Assembly: GCA_021849365.1 (NCBI GenBank)
Contig: JAJZSZ010000005.1
Location: 1-36,477, forward strand
DNA length: 36,477 bases
Direction: 5' to 3'
From: Bacteroidota bacterium
GTDB lineage: Bacteria > Bacteroidota > Bacteroidia > Bacteroidales > Prolixibacteraceae
The translations under genes were made by a program, and so were the position numbers. Within the stretch, counting starts at the first letter, position 1. Every line of letters starts with the position of its first letter. The notes below the pieces were generated by a model. That model did no database searches and was not told the DNA's origin. It saw only the letters and a list, made by a program, of their open reading frames with translations. Positions 19,393 to 29,092 of the stretch are shown piece after piece.

Positions 19393-19779
19393 ATGAACTA
19401 TTATTTTAGCAAAACATTGGAAACTTCATTTGACGAGGCGGTGCAAAAAACCGTTGAAGCCCTTAAAACTGAAGGGTTCGGAGTCATCTCAGAAATCAAT
19501 ATCCACGAGAAACTTAAAGAGAAGCTGAATGTGGATTTTCGGCAATATAAAATACTTGGTGCGTGTAACCCCACTTATGCTTACAAAGCATTACAGGCTG
19601 AAGACAAAATTGGCACTATGTTGCCTTGCAATGTGATTGTTCAGGAACTATCTGAAAACCGCATCGAAGTGGCAGCAGTAAATCCTATTGCTTCCATGAT
19701 GGCAATACAGAACTTGTCATTGGCTGGCATAGCACAGGAGGTAACAAAAAAACTTCAATCAGTAATAAAATCGTTATAA
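19393..19779 (+). CDS. DUF302 domain protein (copy 2)
   Basis: 128 aa; shares YKILGACNP..AYKALQAEDKIGTMLPCNVI with 14250-14636. Confidence 0.88.
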   Translation: MNYYFSKTLETSFDEAVQKTVEALKTEGFGVISEINIHEKLKEKLNVDFRQYKILGACNPTYAYKALQAEDKIGTMLPCNVIVQELSENRIEVAAVNPIASMMAIQNLSLAGIAQEVTKKLQSVIKSL

Positions 19780-19938
19780 ATTAGATTTATGATCATTTGT
19801 TTTGTGCCTATGACGGCTACTTCTCAGATATACTTTGGATAGCCCTATGAATTTCAGTAGGAAATAATCCCTATTTTTGTCTTTGACGGTGAGATTTCTC
19901 TATACTGGGATACCTCATAGGTTATATTCAAAATATAA

Positions 19939-21102
19939 ATGAAAGTAATTTTCAAAAAATCCCCATGGGCGTTTATTGTCCTGATCGGAGTGGTTAGTTT
20001 GTTTTCCGACATGACCCACGAAGGGGCGCGAGGCATTACCGGACCATTTCTTGCTACACTGGGCGCCAGCGGGGCTATTGTGGGCTTTGTGGCTGGGTTT
20101 GGCGAATTGGTTGGTTATGGGCTTCGACTGTTCTCGGGAATAATCAGCGACCGTACGAAGAAGTACTGGACTGTCACTTTTGTCGGGTACTTTATCAATT
20201 TGCTGGCTGTTCCCGCTCTTGCCCTGGCCGGGAGTTGGCAAATGGCTGCCGTGCTAATGATTTTGGAACGTGCTGGCCGTGCTATACGAAATCCTGCCCG
20301 CGACGTGATGCTTTCTCATGCCACATCATCCATTGGGCATGGAAAAGGTTTTGGTGTGCATGAGGCGCTTGATCAGATTGGCGCTGTTTCGGGGCCATTG
20401 ATTGTCAGCGCTGTCTATTTCTTTTCCGGAAGTTATTCTGAGTCCTTTGCTGTTTTGCTCATTCCGGCATTATTGGCCTTATCAATTTTATTCGTTGCCC
20501 GACTGAAATACCCTAAAACTGAACAACTTGAAATTAAAGAAAATGTAGAGAAAAAGGTTTTCTCTAAAAGATTCTTCTGGATATATCTGGCGGGCGTTTC
20601 CCTGATGGCTGCCGGATTTGCGGACTATCCGCTTATTGCTTTTCATTTTAAACAAACCAACCAGGTTTCAACCACGATGATCCCAGTTATGTACGCTATT
20701 GCAATGGGGGTTGATGCGTTGACCGCTCTTTTGCTCGGTCACTGGTTTGATAAACACGGCGTGAAAGTGATCATTGGCAGTACGCTGATTTCGTTGTTGT
20801 TTGCACCGCTGGTTTTCATGGGGAATTTCACTACGGCTTTGCTTGGTATGGTTTGTTGGGGAATTGGTATGGCTGCACAGGAATCTGTTGTTAGGGCCGT
20901 CTTATCTTCCATTCTGCCTCCAGATAAAAAAGCAACCGGATTTGGAATGTTCAATGCGATTTTTGGATTGTTCTGGTTTCTGGGAAGTTTTCTGATGGGT
21001 TTTCTATATGACGTTTCTATTCCGTTGCTGGTCGGTTTTTCGTTAATCATTCAATTAGCTTCAGTTCCATTTTTTGTCAGGCTTTCAAAGCAAATTGCAT
21101 AA
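19939..21102 (+). CDS. MFS transporter
   Basis: 12-TM-like 387 aa; SDMTHEGARGITGPFLATLGASGAIVGFVAGFGELVGYGLRLFSGIISDRTKKYW MFS-type sequence. Confidence 0.85.
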   Translation: MKVIFKKSPWAFIVLIGVVSLFSDMTHEGARGITGPFLATLGASGAIVGFVAGFGELVGYGLRLFSGIISDRTKKYWTVTFVGYFINLLAVPALALAGSWQMAAVLMILERAGRAIRNPARDVMLSHATSSIGHGKGFGVHEALDQIGAVSGPLIVSAVYFFSGSYSESFAVLLIPALLALSILFVARLKYPKTEQLEIKENVEKKVFSKRFFWIYLAGVSLMAAGFADYPLIAFHFKQTNQVSTTMIPVMYAIAMGVDALTALLLGHWFDKHGVKVIIGSTLISLLFAPLVFMGNFTTALLGMVCWGIGMAAQESVVRAVLSSILPPDKKATGFGMFNAIFGLFWFLGSFLMGFLYDVSIPLLVGFSLIIQLASVPFFVRLSKQIA

Positions 21103-21160
21103 AATACTCTAATATCCAGCCAGGTACATTTTAACCTTTCACTTTTTTATCAAAATTTAA

Positions 21161-21210
21161 TATGTCGTAGATATACGTCGTATTAAAATTAAACGTATAT
21201 TTACGTCGTA
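21161..21210. promoter_or_regulatory. Putative ArsR operator region
   Basis: ATATACG(21171-21177)...CGTATAT(21194-21200) inverted repeat plus TACGTCGTA direct repeats (21174-21182, 21202-21210), just upstream of arsR. Confidence 0.5.
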
Positions 21211-21227
21211 ATTTAAAATCTAGGGTC

Positions 21228-21563
21228 ATGGTAATAGCAAAGACAGAACTTTTCGATGAAGCGCTTCAAATAAGGGCTAGTTTATTTAAAGCATTGGCTC
21301 ACCCTGCCCGGTTGCAAATTCTTCAGTTCCTGGCCGAGACAAAAACCTGCATTTCGGGTGATATTTCGGAAGAACTTCCTTTAAGCCGTACAACCGTCAA
21401 TCAGCATCTGAAGGAATTAAAAGATGCTGGACTTATTCGTGGACACGTGGAAGGAGTAAAAACCAACTATTGTCTGGATTATGAAAAGGTAGTAGAAATG
21501 AAGGAGATTTTGTCGGGATTTTTGAACGGAATAGAATTGCCGGAAAATTTCTCTTGCAAGTAA
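21228..21563 (+). CDS. ArsR/SmtB family transcriptional regulator
   Basis: RASLFKALAHPARLQILQFLAETKTCISGDISEELPLSRTTVNQHLKELKDAGLIRG wHTH. Confidence 0.92.
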   Translation: MVIAKTELFDEALQIRASLFKALAHPARLQILQFLAETKTCISGDISEELPLSRTTVNQHLKELKDAGLIRGHVEGVKTNYCLDYEKVVEMKEILSGFLNGIELPENFSCK

Positions 21564-21620
21564 CATTAACTATTATTATCAGAAGAAAAAAACATCCTGT
21601 ATCAACTTAAATCAAAAATC

Positions 21621-22463
21621 ATGAACTCAATGAAAGGATCACTTTTATCGCTTACTGTAATTAGCTTATGGGCATTAACAGCCTGCGGCAATTCAAATGC
21701 TGTCAACAAACAGGCAAGTCCGGTTACCGAAACAACCCAAACCTCTCAACCGGAACAGCCAACAGCATTATCTGCAAGCAATTCAAAAATTCAGACTGAT
21801 CTGGAGAAAGCAAAAAAAGAAGGGAAAGCTGTTTTTGTTGTAGTAACCGGAACCGGCGTAACCGAAACTGATAAAGCCACGACAATTGCCAAAGGAGCGA
21901 ATAACATCTATAAAAATGCTGCTGTTGTTCAGTTAGACAGAGACGATGCTGCCAATTCTCAATTGGTAGCAGAATGGAGATTAGCAGGAGCGCCACTTCC
22001 TCTTGTGTTGGTTGTTTCGCCCAAGGGTCAGTTAACGGGAGGAATGGTACTTGCCCAGGCTACTGCTGAAAATATTGCTGCCCTTGTTCCATCTCCAAAA
22101 CTGGAAGAAGTTCAGGAAGTTATTAATAGTAAAAAACCTGCTTTTGTCGTGTTCACAAAAAAATCATATAGTGATCGTGCTGAAGTAATTCAGGCATGTA
22201 AAGAAGCCGTAACGATATTAAAAAATAATGCTGCGATAATTGAAGTGGATTTGGATGACATTAAGGAAGCTAGTCTTATTGACAGGCTTGAAGTAGACAA
22301 ATCATCCAAGGAAACCACCACGCAAGTTGTCAATGTTCAGGGACAAATTGCCGGAACTTCGTCGGGACTACCTGATGCAGCCAAATTAGCCGCAGCAGCC
22401 ATAGCGCCGCCCAAAAGCGGATGTTGTCCGGGAGGAGCAGGGTCATCAGGTTGTGCAAAGTAA
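21621..22463 (+). CDS. Lipoprotein with two thioredoxin-like halves and a Cys-rich C-terminus
   Basis: Lipobox LTAC; two similar alpha/beta halves (AVFVVVTGTG.. / AFVVFTKKSY..); C-terminal SGCCPGGAGSSGCAK. Confidence 0.6.
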   Translation: MNSMKGSLLSLTVISLWALTACGNSNAVNKQASPVTETTQTSQPEQPTALSASNSKIQTDLEKAKKEGKAVFVVVTGTGVTETDKATTIAKGANNIYKNAAVVQLDRDDAANSQLVAEWRLAGAPLPLVLVVSPKGQLTGGMVLAQATAENIAALVPSPKLEEVQEVINSKKPAFVVFTKKSYSDRAEVIQACKEAVTILKNNAAIIEVDLDDIKEASLIDRLEVDKSSKETTTQVVNVQGQIAGTSSGLPDAAKLAAAAIAPPKSGCCPGGAGSSGCAK

Positions 22464-22485
22464 ACTGTCACAAAACTTTAATTCG

Positions 22486-23703
22486 ATGAGATTAACAGAT
22501 TTAACATTAAAGGAACTTTGGCACCGAAAATCGCAGCTTGTTTCGGGATTGTTGGCCATTACGTTGGGCATTGGTGTGATTGTAGGAATACGCTCGTTCT
22601 CTGTAGTATCGGAAAAAGCCGTGGCTGTGAACCTTGATAATTTGGGGGCAAATGTATTGGTGCTTCCACAGGCGGCCAGCGTTGACAATTATTATTCAGC
22701 CGACATTGATGCTCCTACTTTTCCTGAAAGCTATGTCGAAAGAATAGTTACGTCCACTTTGCCCGGTGTCGATAATTTGTCGCCCAAACTAACACGAAGA
22801 GTTAATATAGGCAATGAAAACATTGTGCTGACAGGCATTCTGCCCAAAAGCGAAATAGCATCAAAACCCATTTGGCAACAGGGAGGTTTAATGACTAAAA
22901 AAGTGGCCGCAAGTTGCGCCCCAAAACCCGGAGCCGAACCTGCAAAATATCTGGATGCAAAACTTCAGCGAAAGGGAATTGACTCTTTGGCAGAAGCAGA
23001 TTGTTTTATCGGTTCGGCAGTCGCACAAAGGCTCAATCTATCGGAAGCAGGTACGTTGGCAATCGAAGGCAAAACCTTTACCATTGTGAAAGTTTTACCT
23101 GAAACAGGTACTGTGGACGACGACCGCGTATTTGCAAACCTGCATACGGTTCAGGCACTTTTGGGCACTGGCGAGCAAATCAGCGCCATTGAAATTATGG
23201 GCTGTTGCAGCGAAATTTCCGAAGGGCTATTGGGAAAGCTTAGAAATGTACTGCCTGACACCCGAATTACAACCATTGGTCAAATTGTTTCTACTCAAAT
23301 AGAAACCAACAGAATGATGAATAAAATATCTCTGGTATTTCTCATCATCATCCTTTTTGTTGGTAGCATATCCATTGGCAATTACATCTGGGCAAACGTA
23401 AACGAACGCCGGAAGGAAATCGGAATACTCCGGATGATTGGTTACCACAAAAGGGATATTTACTATATCCTTGTGCTAAAAGGTATCATCATTGGCCTTT
23501 TGGGTGGTATTGCCGGTTATATTCTTGGAACTTTAGGCGCAATCTGGCTTGGGCCACAATTTGCCGGAATCGCGGTCAATCCGATTTATACGCTGCTCCT
23601 TGTTTCTATCGCCCTTTCAATTTCAATTTCAATTTTAGGATCAGTCATTCCTGCTTATCTGGCCGGAAAAATAGAACCATTTTCAAACATGCAGGAGGAT
23701 TAA
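22486..23703 (+). CDS. ABC transporter permease (MacB/FtsX-like)
   Basis: ATG at 22486 (ORF opens at a GTG at 22453); MRLTDLTLKELWHRKSQLVSGLLAI... C-terminal FtsX TMs (VNERRKEIGILRMIGYHKRDIYYILVLKG). Confidence 0.85.
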   Translation: MRLTDLTLKELWHRKSQLVSGLLAITLGIGVIVGIRSFSVVSEKAVAVNLDNLGANVLVLPQAASVDNYYSADIDAPTFPESYVERIVTSTLPGVDNLSPKLTRRVNIGNENIVLTGILPKSEIASKPIWQQGGLMTKKVAASCAPKPGAEPAKYLDAKLQRKGIDSLAEADCFIGSAVAQRLNLSEAGTLAIEGKTFTIVKVLPETGTVDDDRVFANLHTVQALLGTGEQISAIEIMGCCSEISEGLLGKLRNVLPDTRITTIGQIVSTQIETNRMMNKISLVFLIIILFVGSISIGNYIWANVNERRKEIGILRMIGYHKRDIYYILVLKGIIIGLLGGIAGYILGTLGAIWLGPQFAGIAVNPIYTLLLVSIALSISISILGSVIPAYLAGKIEPFSNMQED

Positions 23704-23705
23704 TT

Positions 23706-24419
23706 ATGCTGATACAACTGAAAAATCTCACGAAGACCTATCAACATCACGATGGGGCAATTAATGCAGTTGATAACCTTTCGCTCGACATACCCAAAGG
23801 TTCGTTCGTAACCATCACTGGCGCATCAGGTTCGGGCAAAACAACTTTATTGCTGATTCTTGGTGGCTTATTACGTCCAACTTCAGGAAAGATGAGCTAC
23901 AACGGTAAGGAAATCGACCTGCACCATGACGAAGAATTAGCCAATTTCCGCAGCAATCATGTCGGGTTTGTCATGCAAAGCTTCGCTCTCGTTCCTTATC
24001 TTACTGCTATCGAAAATATCATGATCGCCCTGAATGTGAAAAACAGCAACACGACTGAAAATAGAAAACGGGCGCTGGAATTGTTGGAATGGGTCGGTTT
24101 GGAAGACCGCACCACGCATTATCCCAAAGAACTATCGGCAGGGCAACAACAGCGTGTGGCTATTGCCCGTTCGTTGGCCAACAATCCTGATCTGCTGCTC
24201 GCCGATGAGCCTACCGGCAACCTCGATCCCGGATTATCCGAAGAGATACTTGGTATCTTGAAAGAGATCAATCTAAAACAAAAAACGACAGTAGTCATGG
24301 TTACCCATAGCCCAATGGCTGCCGAATACGGTGATACCAGAATTCAGCTTCAGAATGGGAAATTACACAATCTTCATTTAAATGATGTTAAGATAAATGT
24401 TGAAGTATCAGTGAATTAA
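23706..24419 (+). CDS. ABC transporter ATP-binding protein (LolD/MacB-like)
   Basis: GASGSGKTTLL Walker A, LSAGQQQRVAIARSLANNPDLLLADEPTGNLD. Confidence 0.95.
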   Translation: MLIQLKNLTKTYQHHDGAINAVDNLSLDIPKGSFVTITGASGSGKTTLLLILGGLLRPTSGKMSYNGKEIDLHHDEELANFRSNHVGFVMQSFALVPYLTAIENIMIALNVKNSNTTENRKRALELLEWVGLEDRTTHYPKELSAGQQQRVAIARSLANNPDLLLADEPTGNLDPGLSEEILGILKEINLKQKTTVVMVTHSPMAAEYGDTRIQLQNGKLHNLHLNDVKINVEVSVN

Positions 24420-24523
24420 ATATTTTATTTGCGTAAATATCAATGGGTTACATTTAAAATGAATACAATCCCAACGAAATAAAGAAAACGAGGATGTTAA
24501 ACTAATATATAGGAGGGCTGGAA

Positions 24524-25411
24524 ATGTTTAAAAAGATTTTGATTGCAACAGATTTGTCAGAGTCATCAGATGCAGTTATTAATTGCATGAAAGACTTTAA
24601 GACATTGGGAGTAGAAGAAGTAATTCTTTTTTATGCGTGTGGAATTGACAACAATGATACACTGGCAGAATATACTAAAGATTTCTACGAGCCTGACCTG
24701 CTAAAGCAACAAAAGGTAATTGAGAACCAAGGATTTGTGACTACACTTGAAATCGTTCCGGGTGGCGCTTATGAGGAGTTAAAGAAAGTAGCTAAACGAA
24801 CGGATGTTTCTTTGATCATCATTGGCTCGCAAGAAGTTAATGTTTACAATCAGATATTAAACTTTTATGGAAATGTAAACTCTGAGATACTGCATGTCCA
24901 TGAAAAGCCGCTTTTAATGATTAGTACCAATGTAGTTGAAAACGATGGGAAAAGGATATTTGTATGTTTAAACAAGAATTTAAATGATAGAATCTTGTTT
25001 GCAACTGACTTTTCTGACATTTCTATGAGGGCATTTTCGTATGTCGAAAAGCTGGTTGAAGACGGTTGTAAAAAGGTTACGCTTTTTCACGTCCATGAAA
25101 AAGTAAAAAGATGGTTTACCAATTCTGATCAACTGAAAGAATTCAACCGCATTGATACTGAACGGTTGGAAGCGCGGAGACAGATTCTACTGAACAAAGG
25201 CGCTGAAGAGGTAGAATTAAAAATTTTAGTTGGAACTCCTTCAGTACAAATACTCAAAGAATCAAAAAATGACTATACGCTAATTGTAATGGGTAGTCAG
25301 GGCAGAGGTTTTTTACAGGATATTTTTATTGGTAGCGTAAGTCTGAATGTGGCAAGAAAGACAAAAGTATCCTTGTTGCTCATACCACCTGCTGACCGGA
25401 AAATTCCATAA
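24524..25411 (+). CDS. Universal stress protein, tandem UspA domains
   Basis: KKILIATDLSESSDAV ... ILFATDFSDISMRAF ... VMGSQGRGFLQDIFIGSVSLNVARKTKVSLLLI; RBS AGGAGGG upstream. Confidence 0.9.
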   Translation: MFKKILIATDLSESSDAVINCMKDFKTLGVEEVILFYACGIDNNDTLAEYTKDFYEPDLLKQQKVIENQGFVTTLEIVPGGAYEELKKVAKRTDVSLIIIGSQEVNVYNQILNFYGNVNSEILHVHEKPLLMISTNVVENDGKRIFVCLNKNLNDRILFATDFSDISMRAFSYVEKLVEDGCKKVTLFHVHEKVKRWFTNSDQLKEFNRIDTERLEARRQILLNKGAEEVELKILVGTPSVQILKESKNDYTLIVMGSQGRGFLQDIFIGSVSLNVARKTKVSLLLIPPADRKIP

Positions 25412-25437
25412 AGAACTAAGTATAATAAATTTAGAAA

Positions 25438-25785
25438 ATGATGAAACTCGAAATATTTGAACCATCGCTTTGTTGCGATAGCGGTGTTTGTGGGCCAGAG
25501 CCTGACAAAGTACTTATTGACCTGCAAAATACCATTCAGTTATTAAAAAAAGCTGACGTGGAAACCAAACGATATGCCATTAACCAGGCACCGCTTGTGT
25601 TTGTCCAAAACGTGGTTGTCAGGGATTTTATCAAGGCAAACGGACCGGGCAAGTTACCGCTGGTATTGCTCGATAATCAAATCATCAAAACCGGAGGCTA
25701 TCCAACGATTGATGAACTTAAAGCGCTTATCCCTGATTTGCACGGAATAGAACCCGACACGAAAATTCTTGGAATTTTTAGCTAA
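25438..25785 (+). CDS. arsD: Arsenical metallochaperone ArsD
   Basis: LEIFEPSLCCDSGVCGPEPD keeps the CC...C metalloid site; directly upstream of arsA. Confidence 0.93.
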   Translation: MMKLEIFEPSLCCDSGVCGPEPDKVLIDLQNTIQLLKKADVETKRYAINQAPLVFVQNVVVRDFIKANGPGKLPLVLLDNQIIKTGGYPTIDELKALIPDLHGIEPDTKILGIFS

Positions 25786-25805
25786 TTCAGTACCAAAATA
25801 CAGCA

Positions 25806-27641
25806 ATGACACAATACATATTCTTTTCAGGAAAAGGTGGAGTCGGTAAAACAACGATGGCAGCCACCACCGCAGTTTATCAATCAGGCAAAGGTAAACG
25901 CACTTTGCTGGTATCAACCGACCCGGCAGGAAACCTGGGCGATATTTTTGAACGCAAAGTAGGCGTTGAACCCACACAGGTTGCACCAAATCTGTCGGTT
26001 GCCCAAATGGATTCGGACGCCATTACCGATGCTTACAAAAACCGGATGCTCGGACCACTTTCTGCTATTCTCGATGAACTGGCACTGGCACAGGTTAAGG
26101 AAGAGTTCAACGGAGGTTGCACGGTGGAGATTGCCACTTTCGATAAGTTTACCGATTTTCTGGGTGATGAAACCTACGACCTGATCGTATTTGATACGGC
26201 TCCAACGGGACATACTCTTCGATTGATGACCTTACCAAACGAATGGGATAAATACATCAAGAAAAGCTCGGAAGGAAGCGGACAAACCTGTATTGGCCCT
26301 GTTTCGCAGATTGAGGGAGCAAGGGCAAAGTACGCACATGCTGTTCAGATGATGCAGGATGCCAGTCGTACCGTTGTGTATCTGGTTAGCCGTCCTGAAA
26401 AAACTTCGGTTTACGAAACCTTTAGGGCAAGAACGGAGCTTGAAAAAACGGGCATCCACAACTTTCACCTTATTATCAATGGCGTTTATCCCAATCATGG
26501 AGCAACATCAGGAATTTTCGGAAAACTGGCCGAAAATCAGAAAATCTATATCAACGAACTTCGAAGCAAATTTCCTAACGACACCTCGGAAGTGCCAATG
26601 CAACAATCGGAAGTAAAAGGTGCCGGTAACATTGCTTTATTGGGACAAATTGCTTTTGAAAAGAAAGTCGCGACCTTACATGGTGGCTTCGCCGAAAGTA
26701 AACCTTTCCAGGGGTTTGCCTCCACAGAGATTCTTACCAGATTGCTGGAAAAGAAAAATCATAGCCGTATCGCTATTTTGACAGGAAAAGGAGGTGTTGG
26801 GAAAACGGTAACAGCCTGCACAGTGGCCATGAAGTTGGCAGAGAAAGGCAAAACTTTACTTTTTACCACCGATCCAGCAGCGCATATTGGGCAGGTACTC
26901 GAAACCAATGTTACCCATATTCCGGTAAATGTAACAGGTAACCTGTGGGCCGTTAACATCGACCAAAAAGAAGCGGTTGAAGAATACCGTCATAAAATAT
27001 TAGAAGATGCAAAGTCAAACGGCTACACTCCGGAATTGATTTCTGCACTCGCCGAAGAACTGGAATCACCATGTACCGAAGAAATTGCCATTTTCGAGCA
27101 ATTCGCCAATTTATTGAACGAACCCGAATGGGATTATTTTGTGTTGGACACAGCGCCGACCGGCCACACCTTGCGCCTTTTGGAACTGCCTTTTGAATAC
27201 AAGAAGCAGCTTGATATGAAACTGAAAGGAAGCATTGATTCTGCAATTACTGAAAATGCCGGAGGTGCAAGTTCCAAAATAGAAAACTTAATTAGCAGAC
27301 TGAAAAATCCGGAAGAAGCGACGTTTCTTTTGGTTGCTTATCCTGAATTCACCCCGCTGCACGAAAGTTTCCGTGCAATGATGGATCTGGAAAGAGTTGG
27401 GATAAAGGTACAAGGGGCGTTTTTAAATCACATCCTGAACAAACAGGATTGTACCGATAGTTTTTCTTTGGAAAGGTGGAAACTCCAGCAACATTATCTA
27501 AATCAGTCAAGGGTAATCTATCATTCAAAGCCCTTGTTTGCCATACCGCTTCAATCCGAAGAAATTATTGGTATTAACCAGGTAAAAGCGCTTTCAGAAT
27601 TGATTTTCAACAAAAAGATAACTCAAAAAATATCATCATGA
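25806..27641 (+). CDS. arsA: Arsenical pump-driving ATPase ArsA (two-domain)
   Basis: Two P-loops (GKGGVGKTTMA, GKGGVGKTVTA), two DTAPTGHTLRL motifs, Cys in NGGCTVEIA/QTCIGP/SPCTEEIA. Confidence 0.95.
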   Translation: MTQYIFFSGKGGVGKTTMAATTAVYQSGKGKRTLLVSTDPAGNLGDIFERKVGVEPTQVAPNLSVAQMDSDAITDAYKNRMLGPLSAILDELALAQVKEEFNGGCTVEIATFDKFTDFLGDETYDLIVFDTAPTGHTLRLMTLPNEWDKYIKKSSEGSGQTCIGPVSQIEGARAKYAHAVQMMQDASRTVVYLVSRPEKTSVYETFRARTELEKTGIHNFHLIINGVYPNHGATSGIFGKLAENQKIYINELRSKFPNDTSEVPMQQSEVKGAGNIALLGQIAFEKKVATLHGGFAESKPFQGFASTEILTRLLEKKNHSRIAILTGKGGVGKTVTACTVAMKLAEKGKTLLFTTDPAAHIGQVLETNVTHIPVNVTGNLWAVNIDQKEAVEEYRHKILEDAKSNGYTPELISALAEELESPCTEEIAIFEQFANLLNEPEWDYFVLDTAPTGHTLRLLELPFEYKKQLDMKLKGSIDSAITENAGGASSKIENLISRLKNPEEATFLLVAYPEFTPLHESFRAMMDLERVGIKVQGAFLNHILNKQDCTDSFSLERWKLQQHYLNQSRVIYHSKPLFAIPLQSEEIIGINQVKALSELIFNKKITQKISS

Positions 27642-27925
27642 AAATTACAGATCAAGCTCAGGTTGAGTTGAAAAAAGCACTTGATAGCTTTGATAAACCG
27701 GGTTCCGGAATTCATGTTTACAGCACACAAGGTTGCTGTGGCCCATCCATACAAATGGACATTGCCACTCAGATAGGGAATGGGGAAACCGCAATTTCAC
27801 TTGAAGGCATTGACTTTTTTGTAGCAAGTGATTTAATGCCTAAACTGGCCGAAGTTACCATTGAATTTGGCACAAATGGCTTCCGTCTAACTGGATTAAA
27901 AAAAGCATCTAATAGTTGTTGCTAA
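27638..27925 (+). CDS. IscA/HesB-like (Fe-S biosynthesis fold) protein
   Basis: MKITDQAQVELKKAL...GCCGPSIQMDIA...DFFVASDL...GFRLTGLKKASNSCC; ATGA overlap with arsA. Confidence 0.75.
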   Translation: MKITDQAQVELKKALDSFDKPGSGIHVYSTQGCCGPSIQMDIATQIGNGETAISLEGIDFFVASDLMPKLAEVTIEFGTNGFRLTGLKKASNSCC

Positions 27926-28000
27926 AAACACTGGGCTAAAAACCAAAGGAACAAAGTATGTAAGGATCAAATTTAAGTATTAACTCAATTTCCAGCAATC

Positions 28001-28198
28001 ATGAAGGTTTTGGTAAACTATGTGGTTCAGGATGCAAAAGAACATTCGCATCATTCGGAGATACTTGAAATTGACAGCCCTCCATACAGCTATTCTTCAG
28101 ACCCTCCTGTTCATACGGTTATTAAATGGGTGGACGAGAAACAAAATACACTTCCTGAAGGCCAGAAGATTGTTATAATGAGCATATATAAAATATAA
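28001..28198 (+). CDS. Small protein of unknown function
   Basis: 65 aa ORF with ATG in operon context; no family recognised. Confidence 0.4.
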   Translation: MKVLVNYVVQDAKEHSHHSEILEIDSPPYSYSSDPPVHTVIKWVDEKQNTLPEGQKIVIMSIYKI

Positions 28199-28212
28199 TC
28201 GGGTCCAAATAA

Positions 28213-28647
28213 ATGAAGGTACTTATTATTTGCAGGGCGAATAGTTGTCGCAGCCAAATGGCAGAAGCCATTCTGAAAAGGTTTGATCCGGATTTAATTG
28301 TCAAATCAGCAGGACCAGAACCGGCAGAAGTAGTACATCCGCTTACCATTCGGGCAATGGCTGAAATTGGGATCGATATTTCACAATCTACAACGACAAA
28401 TATTAATGAATTTGTAACCGAAGATTGGGATTTTGTAATAACGGTTTGCGACATTGCAAAAGAATCGTGCCCTGCATTTTTAGGAAACGTTAAAAACTCC
28501 TTTTACCTGAAATTTGAAGACCCGCTGGCTTATGAGGGTGATGATGAGTTCCTTTTAAATTTGATCAGAACTACCAGAAGCCAAATAGTAAATGAATTTG
28601 AAGATTTTTATAATGAATTTATTAATCAAAAAAATAAAGATCTATGA
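28213..28647 (+). CDS. Low-MW phosphatase-type arsenate reductase-like protein (ArsC paralog 1)
   Basis: [16 protein letters not shown]-loop, [14 protein letters not shown] Cys pair, EDP loop. Confidence 0.85.
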   Translation: MKVLIICRANSCRSQMAEAILKRFDPDLIVKSAGPEPAEVVHPLTIRAMAEIGIDISQSTTTNINEFVTEDWDFVITVCDIAKESCPAFLGNVKNSFYLKFEDPLAYEGDDEFLLNLIRTTRSQIVNEFEDFYNEFINQKNKDL

Positions 28648-29087
28648 CTAAGATGAAGGTATTATTTATCTGTATTCACAATTCGGCTCGAAGCCAAATG
28701 GCCGAAGCTTTTCTCAATGAGTTAGGGGGAGATCGTTTTCAAGCTGAAAGTGCCGGGTTTGAACCGGGAACACTCAATCCTTTGGTTGTAGAAGCAATGG
28801 ACGAAATCGGAATCGATATATCGAAGAAGCAAACTCAAGAAATTTTTGATCTATACCGACAGGGCCGATCATATAGTTTTGTCATATCCGTTTGTGATCA
28901 GGCTCATGCTGAAAAATGCCCAATTTTTCCCGGATTATCTAAAAAGTTGGTTTGGTCTTTCGAAGATCCATCATCATTTATCGGGTCTAAAGAAGAAAAA
29001 ATGGAAAAGATTAGAATTGTAAGGGATAACATTAAAACAGAAATTACGAATTTTATTAAAAACGTTAAAGAAATCGAATTTAAATAA
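28644..29087 (+). CDS. arsC: Low-MW phosphatase-type arsenate reductase (ArsC paralog 2)
   Basis: [16 protein letters not shown]-loop, [28 protein letters not shown] overlap with previous gene. Confidence 0.9.
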   Translation: MTKMKVLFICIHNSARSQMAEAFLNELGGDRFQAESAGFEPGTLNPLVVEAMDEIGIDISKKQTQEIFDLYRQGRSYSFVISVCDQAHAEKCPIFPGLSKKLVWSFEDPSSFIGSKEEKMEKIRIVRDNIKTEITNFIKNVKEIEFK

Positions 29088-29092
29088 ACATT

